A stretch of 64,000 bases of DNA from the NCBI GenBank assembly GCA_052246295.1, contig JBQQCO010000012.1; one strand, given 5' to 3'. Positions 35,146-44,929 of the stretch are shown here, piece after piece. Both the position numbers and the translations under genes were made by a program. The number at the start of each line of letters is the position of its first letter. Position 1 is the first letter of the stretch. The stretch is from Piscibacillus sp052246295. Its GTDB lineage: Bacteria; Bacillota; Bacilli; Bacillales; Alkalibacillaceae. The notes under the pieces were generated by a model. It saw only the letters and a program-made list of their open reading frames with translations. It was not told the DNA's origin and searched no databases.

Positions 35146-35395
35146 ATTTTTTTATTGCCACAGCAGCTGCACCGACATCGATCCCGCCTGCTTCGCCTAA
35201 CTTTTTCATAGACTTTACAAACGATATTGGAACGTTATAGTCATTAGCTGCTTTTAATACTTTATCCGTTATACGTCGTTCAGCATTTTCAGCTATTACG
35301 ACTTCAAGTACGTCACCATTTTTCATGGATTTTAGCACTTGTTTAGCTCCAATAATTAAACTGTTTTTAGCCTGTGCTACTTTTTCATAAGACAT
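35144..35395 (-). CDS. ybxF: L7Ae-family kink-turn RNA-binding protein
   Basis: An 83-residue member of the L7Ae/L30e family that in B. subtilis binds kink-turns in rRNA. It shows ITDKVLKAANDYNVPISFVK and the conserved C-terminal GEAGGIDVGAAAVAI, where family members contact the k-turn. It is the first gene after the str promoter, in the same place as B. subtilis ybxF. Precise cellular role is not settled. Confidence 0.93.
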   Translation of the reverse strand: MSYEKVAQAKNSLIIGAKQVLKSMKNGDVLEVVIAENAERRITDKVLKAANDYNVPISFVKSMKKLGEAGGIDVGAAAVAIKK

Positions 35396-35439
35396 TTTTC
35401 ATCCTCCAAAGTAAACAGGTTATATGAAGCACCTTGAAT

Positions 35440-35468
35440 ATATTATCATTGACCAAAATTAATGTCAA
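35440..35468 (-). promoter_or_regulatory. Promoter of the str operon
   Basis: TTGACA at 35463-35468 and TAATAT at 35440-35445 with a 17-bp spacer on the minus strand, between rpoC and ybxF. The whole promoter lies inside a perfect 12-bp inverted repeat, GAAGCACCTTGA at 35426-35437 and its complement at 35486-35497. Confidence 0.75.
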
Positions 35469-35504
35469 CAAAAAATATAAATCAATCAAGGTGCTTCAAC
35501 CTTT

Positions 35505-38500
35505 TTATGCTTCAGTTGTTATTTCTTCTACTTCTTCTACTTCAACAACGTCTTTTTCGGCTTCTAGATTACGATATTTTGCTAAACCAGTACCAGCTGG
35601 AACAAGTTTACCAATAATAACGTTCTCTTTAAGTCCTAATAGATCATCATACTTACCTTTAATTGCGGCATCTGTTAGGACACGAGTTGTCTCCTGGAAT
35701 GATGCAGCTGATAAGAATGAGTCTGTTTCAAGTGACGCTTTCGTAATACCAAGAATAATCGGCTTAGCAATAGCTGGTTGCTTACCTTCTACTAATACTT
35801 GGCGGTTAGCTTCTCTAAATTGGTTAACATCTAATAATGATCCAGGGATAACATCCGTATCACCTGATTCAATTACACGAACTTTATTTAACATCTGGCG
35901 CACCATTACTTCGATGTGTTTATCACTAATTTCAACACCTTGCATACGATATACTTTTTGTACTTCTTTTAATAAGTACTCTTCTACACCTTGCAAGCCT
36001 TGAGCTTTGATGAGTTCTTTAGGGTCAATTGAACCTTCAGTGAGTGCTTGACCCGCAATAATCTCTTCACCAACTTCGACTTTCATACGTGCATTATATG
36101 GTGTTGTATAACTGCGTTTTTCAACTTCACCCTGAACGACAATTTCTTTCTTGTCTTTAACGTCATTAATTTCAAGAATAGTACCATCAATTTCACTGAT
36201 GACTGCCTGACCTTTAGGGTTACGAGCTTCAAAGATTTCCTGAATACGTGGTAAACCTTGCGTAATATCGTCTCCTGCAACACCACCAGTGTGGAAGGTA
36301 CGCATTGTTAACTGTGTACCAGGCTCACCAATTGATTGTGCAGCGATAATACCAACAGCTTCACCTGTTTCAACACGATCACCAGTCGCCATGTTACGGC
36401 CATAACACTTAACACAAGCGCCGTGATGAGTATTACATGTAAATACTGAACGGATTACAACTGAATCAACACCAGAATCAACTATTGTCTTAGCAATATC
36501 TTCTGTGATTAACTCGTTACGTCCAATTATGACATCGCCCGTTTCTGGGTGGCGTACTTTTCTAAATGCAGTACGACCAACTAGGCGATCGTAAAGTGGA
36601 ACGATTGTTTCGTTTCCTTCTGTTAATGCACTTACAGTCATGCCGCGATCAGTTCCACAATCGTGTTCACGGATGATAACATCTTGTGCTACATCTACTA
36701 AACGACGAGTTAGGTAACCTGAGTCGGCTGTCTTAAGTGCTGTATCCGCAAGACCTTTACGAGCACCGTGCGTCGAGATGAAGTACTCTAATACTGTCAG
36801 ACCTTCACGGAAGCTTGATTTAATCGGTAATTCAATAATCTTACCAGATGGGTTAGCCATTAGACCACGCATACCTGCTAACTGAGTGAAGTTTGATGCG
36901 TTACCACGGGCACCAGAGTCACTCATCATAAAGATTGGGTTAAGGGCATCTAATGAAACCATTAGTTTTTCTTGAATTTGGTCTTTCGCTTCTGTCCAAG
37001 TAGCAATCACACGATCATAACGCTCTTCTTCTGTAATTAGACCACGACGGAATTGCTTCACTATTTTATTTATTTTAGATTGCGCAGCATCTAAGTACTG
37101 TTGCTTTTCAGATAAGACAACGATATCGGATACACCGATTGTAATACCCGCTTTAGTGGAGTATTTGAAACCAAGATCCTTCATCTTATCAAGCATCTTA
37201 GACGTCTCAGAAATCTTATAATGTTTGAACACTTCAGCGATGATGTCACCTAAGATACCTTTTTTGAATGGTTTAACTAACTCACGGTTAGGTAACTCTT
37301 CTTTAAGATTTGTAGTAACATCGACAAAATGCACATCTGGTGTATGATCTTCTAAATTGAAAGAAGTTGGTTCGTTCATATAAGGGAACGAATTCGGTAA
37401 CATATCGTTAAAGATTAACTTACCAATTGTCGTAACAAGTATCTTATCATTTTGCTCCTCAGTGAAATGAGGGTTACCTAACGAACTTGCTTTAATACCT
37501 ACACGGCTATGCAGATGTACATAACCATTATCATAAGCTAAGATAGCTTCCTCATATGAAGAGAACACTGTCCCTTCACCGATTGCATCGGCACGTTCAA
37601 GAGTTAGGTAATAGTTACCTAATACCATATCCTGTGATGGTGTAACTACTGGTTTACCATCCTTAGGGTTTAAGATGTTTTGTGCCGCTAACATTAAGAT
37701 GCGAGCTTCTGCTTGCGCCTCAGGTGAAAGCGGAACGTGTACCGCCATTTGGTCACCATCAAAGTCTGCATTATATGCTGTACACACTAATGGATGTAAG
37801 CGAATAGCACGACCTTCAACAAGCGTTGGTTCGAACGCCTGAATCCCTAAACGGTGAAGTGTTGGTGCACGGTTTAATAGTACTGGGTGCTCTTTAATAA
37901 CATCTTCTAATACATCCCAGATTTCAGGACGTAAACGTTCAATGCTACGCTTAGCTGACTTAATGTTATGCGCTAACCCACGGTTTACTAACTCACGCAT
38001 GACAAATGGTTTAAATAGTTCAATTGCCATTTCCTTAGGTAAACCACATTGATACATTTTTAAGTTCGGTCCTACAACGATTACAGAACGACCTGAATAG
38101 TCGACACGCTTACCAAGTAAGTTTTGACGGAAACGTCCTTGCTTACCTTTAAGCATGTGAGATAGAGATTTCAATGGACGGTTACCAGGGCCTGTAACAG
38201 GACGGCCGCGTCTACCGTTATCGATTAATGCATCAACTGATTCTTGAAGCATACGCTTTTCGTTTTGAACAATGATTGTTGGTGCACCTAAATCTAATAG
38301 ACGTTTTAGACGATTATTACGGTTAATTACACGACGATACAGATCGTTTAAATCTGATGTCGCAAAGCGTCCACCGTCTAGCTGTACCATTGGTCTTAAC
38401 TCAGGTGGAATAATCGGCAATACGTCCATTATCATCCAATCAGGGTTATTTCCTGAATTACGGAATGACTCTAACACTTCTAAACGTTTAATAGCTCTAG

Positions 38501-39110
38501 TACGACGTTGACCTTGAGCCGTTTTAAGTTCTTCTTTTAACTCTTGAACTTCACGATCTAAATCAACATCTTGTAATAATTTACGGATCGCTTCAGCACC
38601 CATTTGCGCTTTGAAAGTGTTTCCGTATTTTTCGTAATAAGCACGGAATTCTTTTTCCGTTAGTAGTTGTTTTTTCTCAAGAGGTGTATCACCTGGGTCT
38701 GTTACGATATAAGAAGCAAAATAAATCACTTCTTCAAGGGCCCTAGGTGATAGATCTAATACAAGACCCATACGACTTGGGATTCCTTTGAAATACCAAA
38801 TGTGAGAGACAGGGGCAGCTAATTCAATGTGCCCCATACGCTCACGACGTACCTTCGCTTTAGTTACTTCAACGCCACAACGGTCACAAACGACACCTTT
38901 ATAACGGACACGCTTATATTTACCGCAATGACATTCCCAATCTTTTGTAGGTCCAAAAATACGTTCACAGAATAAACCATCTTTTTCTGGCTTTAACGTA
39001 CGATAGTTAATGGTTTCTGGCTTTTTAACTTCACCAAATGACCAAGAGCGAATCTTGTCTGGTGAAGCTAATCCTATTTTCATAAACTCAAATCTGTTTA
39101 CATCGATCAA
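35505..39110 (-). CDS. rpoC: RNA polymerase beta-prime subunit
   Basis: Catalytic half of RNA polymerase. The 1201-residue protein starts at a TTG (39110) 8 nt after GGGAGG, giving the family-like MIDVNRFEFMKIGLASPDKI. The N-terminal zinc ribbon has Cys60, Cys62, Cys75 and Cys78; the magnesium site YNADFDGDQMAVH lies near residue 448; the trigger-loop region contains TMRTFHTGGVAGDDITQGLP. Length equals that of B. subtilis, with no large insertion. It follows rpoB by 32 bp. Confidence 0.98.
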   Translation of the reverse strand: MIDVNRFEFMKIGLASPDKIRSWSFGEVKKPETINYRTLKPEKDGLFCERIFGPTKDWECHCGKYKRVRYKGVVCDRCGVEVTKAKVRRERMGHIELAAPVSHIWYFKGIPSRMGLVLDLSPRALEEVIYFASYIVTDPGDTPLEKKQLLTEKEFRAYYEKYGNTFKAQMGAEAIRKLLQDVDLDREVQELKEELKTAQGQRRTRAIKRLEVLESFRNSGNNPDWMIMDVLPIIPPELRPMVQLDGGRFATSDLNDLYRRVINRNNRLKRLLDLGAPTIIVQNEKRMLQESVDALIDNGRRGRPVTGPGNRPLKSLSHMLKGKQGRFRQNLLGKRVDYSGRSVIVVGPNLKMYQCGLPKEMAIELFKPFVMRELVNRGLAHNIKSAKRSIERLRPEIWDVLEDVIKEHPVLLNRAPTLHRLGIQAFEPTLVEGRAIRLHPLVCTAYNADFDGDQMAVHVPLSPEAQAEARILMLAAQNILNPKDGKPVVTPSQDMVLGNYYLTLERADAIGEGTVFSSYEEAILAYDNGYVHLHSRVGIKASSLGNPHFTEEQNDKILVTTIGKLIFNDMLPNSFPYMNEPTSFNLEDHTPDVHFVDVTTNLKEELPNRELVKPFKKGILGDIIAEVFKHYKISETSKMLDKMKDLGFKYSTKAGITIGVSDIVVLSEKQQYLDAAQSKINKIVKQFRRGLITEEERYDRVIATWTEAKDQIQEKLMVSLDALNPIFMMSDSGARGNASNFTQLAGMRGLMANPSGKIIELPIKSSFREGLTVLEYFISTHGARKGLADTALKTADSGYLTRRLVDVAQDVIIREHDCGTDRGMTVSALTEGNETIVPLYDRLVGRTAFRKVRHPETGDVIIGRNELITEDIAKTIVDSGVDSVVIRSVFTCNTHHGACVKCYGRNMATGDRVETGEAVGIIAAQSIGEPGTQLTMRTFHTGGVAGDDITQGLPRIQEIFEARNPKGQAVISEIDGTILEINDVKDKKEIVVQGEVEKRSYTTPYNARMKVEVGEEIIAGQALTEGSIDPKELIKAQGLQGVEEYLLKEVQKVYRMQGVEISDKHIEVMVRQMLNKVRVIESGDTDVIPGSLLDVNQFREANRQVLVEGKQPAIAKPIILGITKASLETDSFLSAASFQETTRVLTDAAIKGKYDDLLGLKENVIIGKLVPAGTGLAKYRNLEAEKDVVEVEEVEEITTEA

Positions 39111-39142
39111 GGAGCCTACCTCCCTTATATTTTTAACCGTTA

Positions 39143-42100
39143 TTACTCACTCACGTTTTGATCTTCTGTCGATTCCATTGAAACGTTCAATTCTTCTGAT
39201 TGATCAACATCTTCCAAATCGCGCATATCAATTTCATCACGATCAGAAGTTAACATTTTTACGTCCATACCAAGACTTTGAAGTTCTTTGATAAGAACTC
39301 GGAATGATTCTGGAACTCCTGGCTCTGGTAGGTTTTCACCTTTAACAATTGCTTCATACGTTTTCACACGACCAACAACATCATCAGATTTAACTGTTAA
39401 AATCTCTTGTAACGTATAAGCGGCCCCATAAGCCTCTAAAGCCCAAACCTCCATCTCACCGAAACGCTGACCACCGAATTGTGCTTTACCACCAAGTGGT
39501 TGCTGCGTTACAAGTGAATAAGGTCCTGTAGAACGCGCATGTAATTTATCATCTACCATGTGTTCTAGTTTGATCATATACATAACCCCAACTGACACAC
39601 GGTTGTCAAATGCATCTCCTGTACGACCGTCGTATAGGACAGTCTTACCGTCTCGAGCTAGACCCGCTTCAAGGACAGTTTCCCAAACGTCTTCTTCATT
39701 TGCCCCATCGAATACAGGGGAAGCAACGCGAATTCCCATTTCACGAGCAGCCATACCCAAGTGTAACTCAAGTACCTGACCAATATTCATACGTGATGGT
39801 ACACCTAGAGGGTTTAACATGACATCAACTGGCGTTCCGTCTGGTAAGTAAGGCATATCTTCTTCAGGCAAAATCCTTGAGATAACACCTTTGTTACCGT
39901 GACGACCTGCCATTTTATCCCCTTCGGATATTTTACGTTTCTGTACGATGTAAACACGTACTAATTTGTTAACTCCAGGCGATAGTTCATCGCCATCTTC
40001 ACGGTTAAAAACTTTCACATCTAAAACAATACCGCCACCACCGTGCGGAACTCGTAGAGAAGTATCTCTAACTTCACGAGCCTTTTCACCGAAAATGGCA
40101 TGTAATAATCGTTCTTCAGCAGAAAGTTCTGTCATACCTTTTGGTGTTACTTTACCGACTAGTAGATCACCATCTGAAACCTCAGCACCTACACGGATAA
40201 TTCCGTTTTCATCTAAATTCTTAAGTGCATCTTCACCAACATTTGGAATGTCGCGAGTGATTTCCTCTGGTCCTAGCTTAGTATCACGAGCTTCCGTTTC
40301 AAAGTCTTCGATGTGAATTGAAGTAAAGACATCATCTTTCACCATACGTTCACTCATGATGACAGCATCCTCGTAGTTATAACCATCCCAAGTCATAAAT
40401 GCAACTAATGCATTTTGACCTAAAGCTAACTCACCTTTGTCCATAGATGGTCCATCAGCAAGAATTTCCCCCGCTTCAACACGATCACCTTTTGAAACAA
40501 TTGGTGTTTGGTTATAGCAAGTCCCTTGGTTAGAACGAACGAATTTAGATAGTCGATACTTATCTAAATCACCCTCAACCTCTTTACCGTCTACCTCTTC
40601 AATACGACGGATATGAACTTGTTTAGCTTCTACTTTTTCAACAATACCAGCATGTTTAGCAACAACAGCTGCACCTGAGTCTTTACCGGATACATACTCC
40701 ATACCAGTACCAACATAAGGAGCATCTGGTTTAATCAAAGGTACCGCCTGACGTTGCATGTTCGCACCCATTAATGCACGGTTTGAGTCATCGTTTTCTA
40801 AGAATGGGATACATGCTGTTGCAGCTGATACAACCTGCTTAGGTGACACATCCATATAATCAATCTGCTCACGTGGTACAGCGGTGTTTTCACCACGGAA
40901 ACGTGCGATTACATCTTCATCAACAAATGAACCGTCCTCGCTTAGACGTGCGTTTGCCTGAGCAACGATGTAGTTATCTTCTTCATCAGCTGTTAAGTAA
41001 TCAACATGTTCTGTTACTTTACCAGTCTCTGGATCAACACGGCGGTAAGGTGTTTCAATAAACCCAAACTCATTCACTTTTGCATAAGTTGATAATGAGT
41101 TAATTAGACCAATGTTTGGACCCTCTGGCGTTTCGATCGGACACATACGGCCATAGTGTGAATAGTGGACGTCACGTACTTCAAAGCCAGCACGTTCACG
41201 CGTTAAACCACCAGGACCTAATGCCGACAAACGACGTTTGTGTGTTAACTCAGCTAATGGGTTTGTTTGATACATAAACTGAGATAACTGAGAGCTACCA
41301 AAGAACTCTTTAATCGACGCAATAACTGGTCGAATATTAATAAGTTGTTGTGGTGTGATCGATTCTGTGTCTTGAATAGACATTCTTTCACGAACCACAC
41401 GTTCCATACGAGAAAGCCCGATACGGAACTGATTTTGTAATAACTCACCCACAGAACGTAAACGACGATTACCTAAGTGGTCAATATCGTCAGTTGTACC
41501 AACTGTGTGTAATAAATTGAAGAAATAGCTGATAGAAGAAATAATATCCGCTGGTGTTATATTCTTCACTTGATCACTCACGTTACCGTTACTAATAACG
41601 GTTAACGTTCTTTCACCCTCAGGGTCAGTTGGATCTAAAATTTTAATAGACTGAACCTTGATTGGGTCTTCTAAAACACCGTCTTGCGGTTCTAAAATCT
41701 TCTCTCCAACCGCATCCTCTTCTAACTCAAAGTAAGGCATAATCTTATCTAATAAACGGCGATTTAATTTATCACCTTTACGTGCAATGACTTCACCTGT
41801 TTCTTCATCTGCGATTGTTTCTGCTAGCGTTTGATTTAATAGGCGGTTTTTAAAATGAAGCTTTTTGTTCATTTTATAACGACCAACACGAGCTAAATCA
41901 TAACGTTTTGGATCGAAGAAACGTGAATATAGTAGACTGCGAGCATTTTCAGCTGTAGGGGGTTCACCCGGTCTTAAACGCTCATATATTTCAATTAAAG
42001 CTTTTTCACTGTCTTCTGTATTGTCTTTCTCTAATGTATTACGTAAGAATTCATTGTCACCAAGTAGGTCAATGATTTCATCATCAGAGCTAAAACCTAA

Positions 42101-42694
42101 CGCTCTTAATAATACGGTTAATGGTAGTTTACGAGTACGGTCGATTCGAACGTGTACAACATCCTTCGCATCCGTCTCGAATTCTAGCCATGCACCTCGG
42201 TTCGGGATCACTGTAGCAGTGTGCCCCTTCTTACCGTTTTTATCAATTTTATCGTTAAAATAAACACTTGGCGAACGAACAAGTTGAGATACAATAACAC
42301 GTTCTGCACCATTAATAACAAAGGTACCTGTGTCAGTCATTAATGGGAAATCACCCATAAACACTTCTTGTTCTTTCACTTCACCTGTCTCTTTATTCAA
42401 GAGACGAACTTTAACGCGTAAAGGTGCGTTATACGTTACGTCACGCTCTTTCGCTTCATCGACAGAATACTTTGGTTCACCTAAGCTGTAATCTACAAAC
42501 TCTAGTGATAAGTTTCCTGTGAAATCTTCGATAGGTGAAATGTCTTCAAACATTTCTTTCAAACCATCTCTTAAGAACCATTCATAAGATTTAGTTTGAA
42601 TTTCGATTAGATTAGGAAGATCATGTACTTCACTAATCCTTGCATAACTTCTACGTTGGCGGTGTCGACCATATTGAACTAGTTGACCTGTCAA
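39143..42694 (-). CDS. rpoB: RNA polymerase beta subunit
   Basis: Forms the active centre with beta-prime and carries the rifampicin pocket. The TTG at 42694 is chosen: it gives TGQLVQYGRHRQRRSYARI as in B. subtilis and follows AGGGG by 8 nt; a GTG three codons upstream is also in frame. The product has 1183 residues. The rifampicin region reads SSQLSQFMYQTNPLAELTHK: a Tyr (residue 475, codon at 41270-41272) replaces the nearly invariant Asp of E. coli position 516. The other common resistance positions (His 526, Ser 531 equivalents) are normal. Confidence 0.98.
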   Translation of the reverse strand: MTGQLVQYGRHRQRRSYARISEVHDLPNLIEIQTKSYEWFLRDGLKEMFEDISPIEDFTGNLSLEFVDYSLGEPKYSVDEAKERDVTYNAPLRVKVRLLNKETGEVKEQEVFMGDFPLMTDTGTFVINGAERVIVSQLVRSPSVYFNDKIDKNGKKGHTATVIPNRGAWLEFETDAKDVVHVRIDRTRKLPLTVLLRALGFSSDDEIIDLLGDNEFLRNTLEKDNTEDSEKALIEIYERLRPGEPPTAENARSLLYSRFFDPKRYDLARVGRYKMNKKLHFKNRLLNQTLAETIADEETGEVIARKGDKLNRRLLDKIMPYFELEEDAVGEKILEPQDGVLEDPIKVQSIKILDPTDPEGERTLTVISNGNVSDQVKNITPADIISSISYFFNLLHTVGTTDDIDHLGNRRLRSVGELLQNQFRIGLSRMERVVRERMSIQDTESITPQQLINIRPVIASIKEFFGSSQLSQFMYQTNPLAELTHKRRLSALGPGGLTRERAGFEVRDVHYSHYGRMCPIETPEGPNIGLINSLSTYAKVNEFGFIETPYRRVDPETGKVTEHVDYLTADEEDNYIVAQANARLSEDGSFVDEDVIARFRGENTAVPREQIDYMDVSPKQVVSAATACIPFLENDDSNRALMGANMQRQAVPLIKPDAPYVGTGMEYVSGKDSGAAVVAKHAGIVEKVEAKQVHIRRIEEVDGKEVEGDLDKYRLSKFVRSNQGTCYNQTPIVSKGDRVEAGEILADGPSMDKGELALGQNALVAFMTWDGYNYEDAVIMSERMVKDDVFTSIHIEDFETEARDTKLGPEEITRDIPNVGEDALKNLDENGIIRVGAEVSDGDLLVGKVTPKGMTELSAEERLLHAIFGEKAREVRDTSLRVPHGGGGIVLDVKVFNREDGDELSPGVNKLVRVYIVQKRKISEGDKMAGRHGNKGVISRILPEEDMPYLPDGTPVDVMLNPLGVPSRMNIGQVLELHLGMAAREMGIRVASPVFDGANEEDVWETVLEAGLARDGKTVLYDGRTGDAFDNRVSVGVMYMIKLEHMVDDKLHARSTGPYSLVTQQPLGGKAQFGGQRFGEMEVWALEAYGAAYTLQEILTVKSDDVVGRVKTYEAIVKGENLPEPGVPESFRVLIKELQSLGMDVKMLTSDRDEIDMRDLEDVDQSEELNVSMESTEDQNVSE

Positions 42695-43046
42695 CTGCTT
42701 CACCCCTCAAACAACCAGATTTAATAGAGACTTAGGGAAAAATCCACTAAGGTTAAACAAAAAACGGTTCGACAAAAAGGCATGCCGAACTTGCTTGATC
42801 CACATTGAGTTTCTCAAGCATGTTTTATATTAACATTCGTCATAGAAACGAATGTTTGATATACTTTTAATAATGAGTTGTTCATCTTTATTTTTTTCAG
42901 AATGAATACCCCATTTAAAATGAAATTTTGACTCTTTATAATTTATCGGTATAACAATTGAAAAATATACGTCCTGACTGGATTTTGTATGCTTTTTTAA
43001 AAAATCCTTGACAAAAAAACGTATATATTGCCATTTTTAAATATTA
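42695..43046 (-). promoter_or_regulatory. Leader region of rpoB
   Basis: About 350 bp without a gene between ybxB and rpoB. It contains a perfect 9-bp hairpin AACATTCGT/ACGAATGTT (42831-42855) and a small stem GTTCG/CGAAC followed by CGTTTTTTG (about 42760-42785) that resembles a weak attenuator. Several AT-rich hexamers could be promoter elements (for example TTTTCA-18-TATAAA), but none is convincing. Confidence 0.4.
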
Positions 43047-43667
43047 TCATACGGGTATATCCGAGTCAAATCTTATAGCGCGCAATACATAATAACCTTT
43101 ATTTCTAACGACTACGTCTACATTACCAAACAAGGATTCCATTTTTTCTTTTAAAGAGGGGGCTCCTTGTTTTTTCTGTACAACAACCCACAATTCACCT
43201 TCTTGAGTCAGCACATTATAACTGTCTTCAATCATGTTGTGAACCACTTTCTTTCCAGCCCGAAAAGGTGGATTGGTTATAACAGCACCGAAAGCACGAT
43301 CAGAAACCTCTTTCACACCATCACTTTGCAAAACCTCTACATTACTCGCTTGATTCGTTTCACAGTTTTTCTTAGCTAGCTCAATGGCTCTTTCATTAAC
43401 ATCTACCATCACGACTGAACGTTCAGGATAACGTTTGGCTAATGTAATGCCAATTGGTCCATAACCACAACCAAGATCAAGGAGATCTCCTTGTCCTTTA
43501 GGCAAGTCAAAATGTTCAATTAATGTTTTTGTACCAAAGTCCACTTGTTTCTTGGAGAATACACCTTCATCTGTGTGAAAGTTTAATGTGATGGAACTAA
43601 GAGTTGTTTGGAACTGTGAAGGGTTTCGTTTACTTGTAGGGTTTTTTGAATAATAATGATCACTCAT
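43047..43667 (-). CDS. ybxB: RsmC-like class I SAM-dependent methyltransferase
   Basis: A 206-residue methyltransferase with motif I LLDLGCGYGPIG near residue 64 and the catalytic NPPF tetrapeptide near residue 132, which indicates methylation of an exocyclic amino group of a base; RsmC-type 16S rRNA guanine methylation is the best guess. The ATG at 43667 is used; three upstream codons starting with GTG are less likely. Located between rplL and rpoB exactly like B. subtilis ybxB. Confidence 0.93.
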   Translation of the reverse strand: MSDHYYSKNPTSKRNPSQFQTTLSSITLNFHTDEGVFSKKQVDFGTKTLIEHFDLPKGQGDLLDLGCGYGPIGITLAKRYPERSVVMVDVNERAIELAKKNCETNQASNVEVLQSDGVKEVSDRAFGAVITNPPFRAGKKVVHNMIEDSYNVLTQEGELWVVVQKKQGAPSLKEKMESLFGNVDVVVRNKGYYVLRAIRFDSDIPV

Positions 43668-43715
43668 TTCAGCCACCTCTTTGCAGGGAAAAGATCATTA
43701 TGAGAAGAATATGGA

Positions 43716-43754
43716 TAAAACAAACATAAGCTCGCTGAGTGGTACAGCGAGCTT
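43716..43754 (-). terminator. Terminator or attenuator after rplL
   Basis: Stem AAGCTCGCTG/CAGCGAGCTT (43745-43754 with 43728-43737), then ATGTTTGTTTT in the reading direction, 14 nt after the rplL stop. It can lower transcription into ybxB-rpoB-rpoC relative to rplJ-rplL. Confidence 0.75.
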
Positions 43755-43767
43755 TATGAATGTGCTA

Positions 43768-44133
43768 CTATTTTAATTCGATTTTAGCGCCAACTTCTTC
43801 AAGCTTAGCTTTCATTTCTTCAGCTTCTTCTTTAGCTACAGCTTCTTTAATTGTTCCAGGAGCGCCATCAACTAGTTCTTTAGCGTCTTTTAGGCCAAGA
43901 CCAGTGATTTCACGTACTGCTTTAACAACTTTAATCTTAGAAGCACCTGCATCTTCAAGTACTACATCAAATTCAGTTTTCTCTTCAGCAGCTTCGCCAC
44001 CTGCAGCGCCACCTGCAACTGCAACTGGTGCAGCAGCTGTTACGCCAAACTCTTCCTCAATAGCTTTTACTAAATCGTTTAATTCTAAAACAGACATTTC
44101 TTTAATAGCATCAATAATTTGCTCTTTAGTCAT
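43768..44133 (-). CDS. rplL: 50S ribosomal protein L7/L12
   Basis: Multi-copy stalk protein that recruits translational GTPases. The 121-residue acidic product has the N-terminal dimerisation helix (MTKEQIIDAIKEMSVLELND), an Ala/Gly-rich hinge near residues 35-50 and the C-terminal factor-binding domain with KIKVVKAVREITGLGLKDAK. It follows rplJ by 48 bp. Confidence 0.97.
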   Translation of the reverse strand: MTKEQIIDAIKEMSVLELNDLVKAIEEEFGVTAAAPVAVAGGAAGGEAAEEKTEFDVVLEDAGASKIKVVKAVREITGLGLKDAKELVDGAPGTIKEAVAKEEAEEMKAKLEEVGAKIELK

Positions 44134-44181
44134 GATAAGATCCTCCTTAAGATATTTTTTTATTTATCCGACTATGACGCC

Positions 44182-44679
44182 TTACGCGCCTTCTTCTTTT
44201 TGCTCTGCAACTGCTTTTGTAACATAAGCGAAGTCGCGAACTGGTGCTTGTAATACGCTGAGTAGCATAGATACAAGACCTTCGTGTGAAGGTAGTTCTG
44301 CAAGTTCCTTGATTTGATCAATCGTTGCAATCTGACCTTCGATGACACCACCTTTAATCTCTAGTGCCTCATGCTCTTTAGCGAATTGTCCTAAGACCTT
44401 CGCTGGAGCAACAGCATCTTCTACGCAAGTTGCAATTGCTGTTGGACCTACTAATAATTCATTCAGGTCTTCAAAACCTACTTTTTCTGTTGCGAAGCGT
44501 GTCATTGTGTTTTTATAAACTTTAAAATCAACGCCTGCTTCACGTAGTTGTTTACGAAGTTCTGTTACTTCTTCAACATCTAGACCGCGATAGTCTACAA
44601 GAACTGTTGTTTTACTGTTTTGTAGTTTTTCTGCAATTTGATCTACTTGTTGTTTTTTCAGTTCTAGTACATTGCTCAT
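44182..44679 (-). CDS. rplJ: 50S ribosomal protein L10
   Basis: Anchors the L12 stalk on 23S rRNA and represses its own operon by binding the leader RNA. The 165-residue protein begins MSNVLELKKQQVDQIAEKLQ and has KTTVLVDYRGLDVEEVTELR. The leader upstream shows the L10-binding type of fold and an attenuator. Confidence 0.97.
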   Translation of the reverse strand: MSNVLELKKQQVDQIAEKLQNSKTTVLVDYRGLDVEEVTELRKQLREAGVDFKVYKNTMTRFATEKVGFEDLNELLVGPTAIATCVEDAVAPAKVLGQFAKEHEALEIKGGVIEGQIATIDQIKELAELPSHEGLVSMLLSVLQAPVRDFAYVTKAVAEQKEEGA

Positions 44680-44699
44680 CGTTCCACCTCCTAGTTAGT

Positions 44700-44893
44700 T
44701 GGTTTCCGATCATACCGCGCGGTGTTACGCTCAAAAAAATGCCTCCATGCAGACATGGAGGCATCAATATCATAATCGCACACACTTGTACGAATCATTT
44801 CAATTTAGCACACCTCGGCAGGAAAAGTTTAAGCAGATGTCTGCTCCTACTGTCTACGGTATAACGTCATTCATTTAATTTTCAACAAACGCA
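44700..44893 (-). ncRNA. L10 leader (rplJ-rplL autoregulatory RNA)
   Basis: The transcript contains ACCGTAGACAGTAGGAGC and CCTGCCGAGGTGTG, the conserved segments of the Firmicutes L10-binding leader, followed by an intrinsic terminator at 44733-44764. Binding of L10(L12)4 should favour termination. Confidence 0.88.
44733..44764 (-). terminator. Attenuator of rplJ-rplL
   Basis: Stem ATGCCTCCATG/CATGGAGGCAT (44754-44764 with 44739-44749) followed by TTTTTTT in the reading direction, about 55 nt before rplJ. Confidence 0.9.
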
Positions 44894-44922
44894 ATTATAT
44901 ATAACTTTTAGAAGTTTGTCAA
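44894..44922 (-). promoter_or_regulatory. Promoter of rplJ-rplL
   Basis: TTGACA at 44917-44922 and TATAAT at 44894-44899 with a 17-bp spacer: a full consensus sigma-A promoter directly after rplA. Confidence 0.92.
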
Positions 44923-44929
44923 CTAATTA

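Noticed and set aside
35434..36003. 189-codon open frame on the plus strand
   Set aside because: It lies antisense to the end of rpoC, has no recognisable domain and is a Ser/Thr-rich composition shadow of the real gene.
39143..42694. Further rifampicin or streptomycin resistance changes in RpoB and RpsL
   Set aside because: Apart from the Tyr at 41270-41272, the other usual positions in RpoB (His526, Ser531 equivalents) and the two Lys positions of RpsL are wild type.
43760..44227. 155-codon open frame on the plus strand
   Set aside because: Antisense to rplL and rplJ; the low-complexity Ala/Ser/Pro sequence is the shadow of the Ala/Gly-rich L7/L12 hinge.
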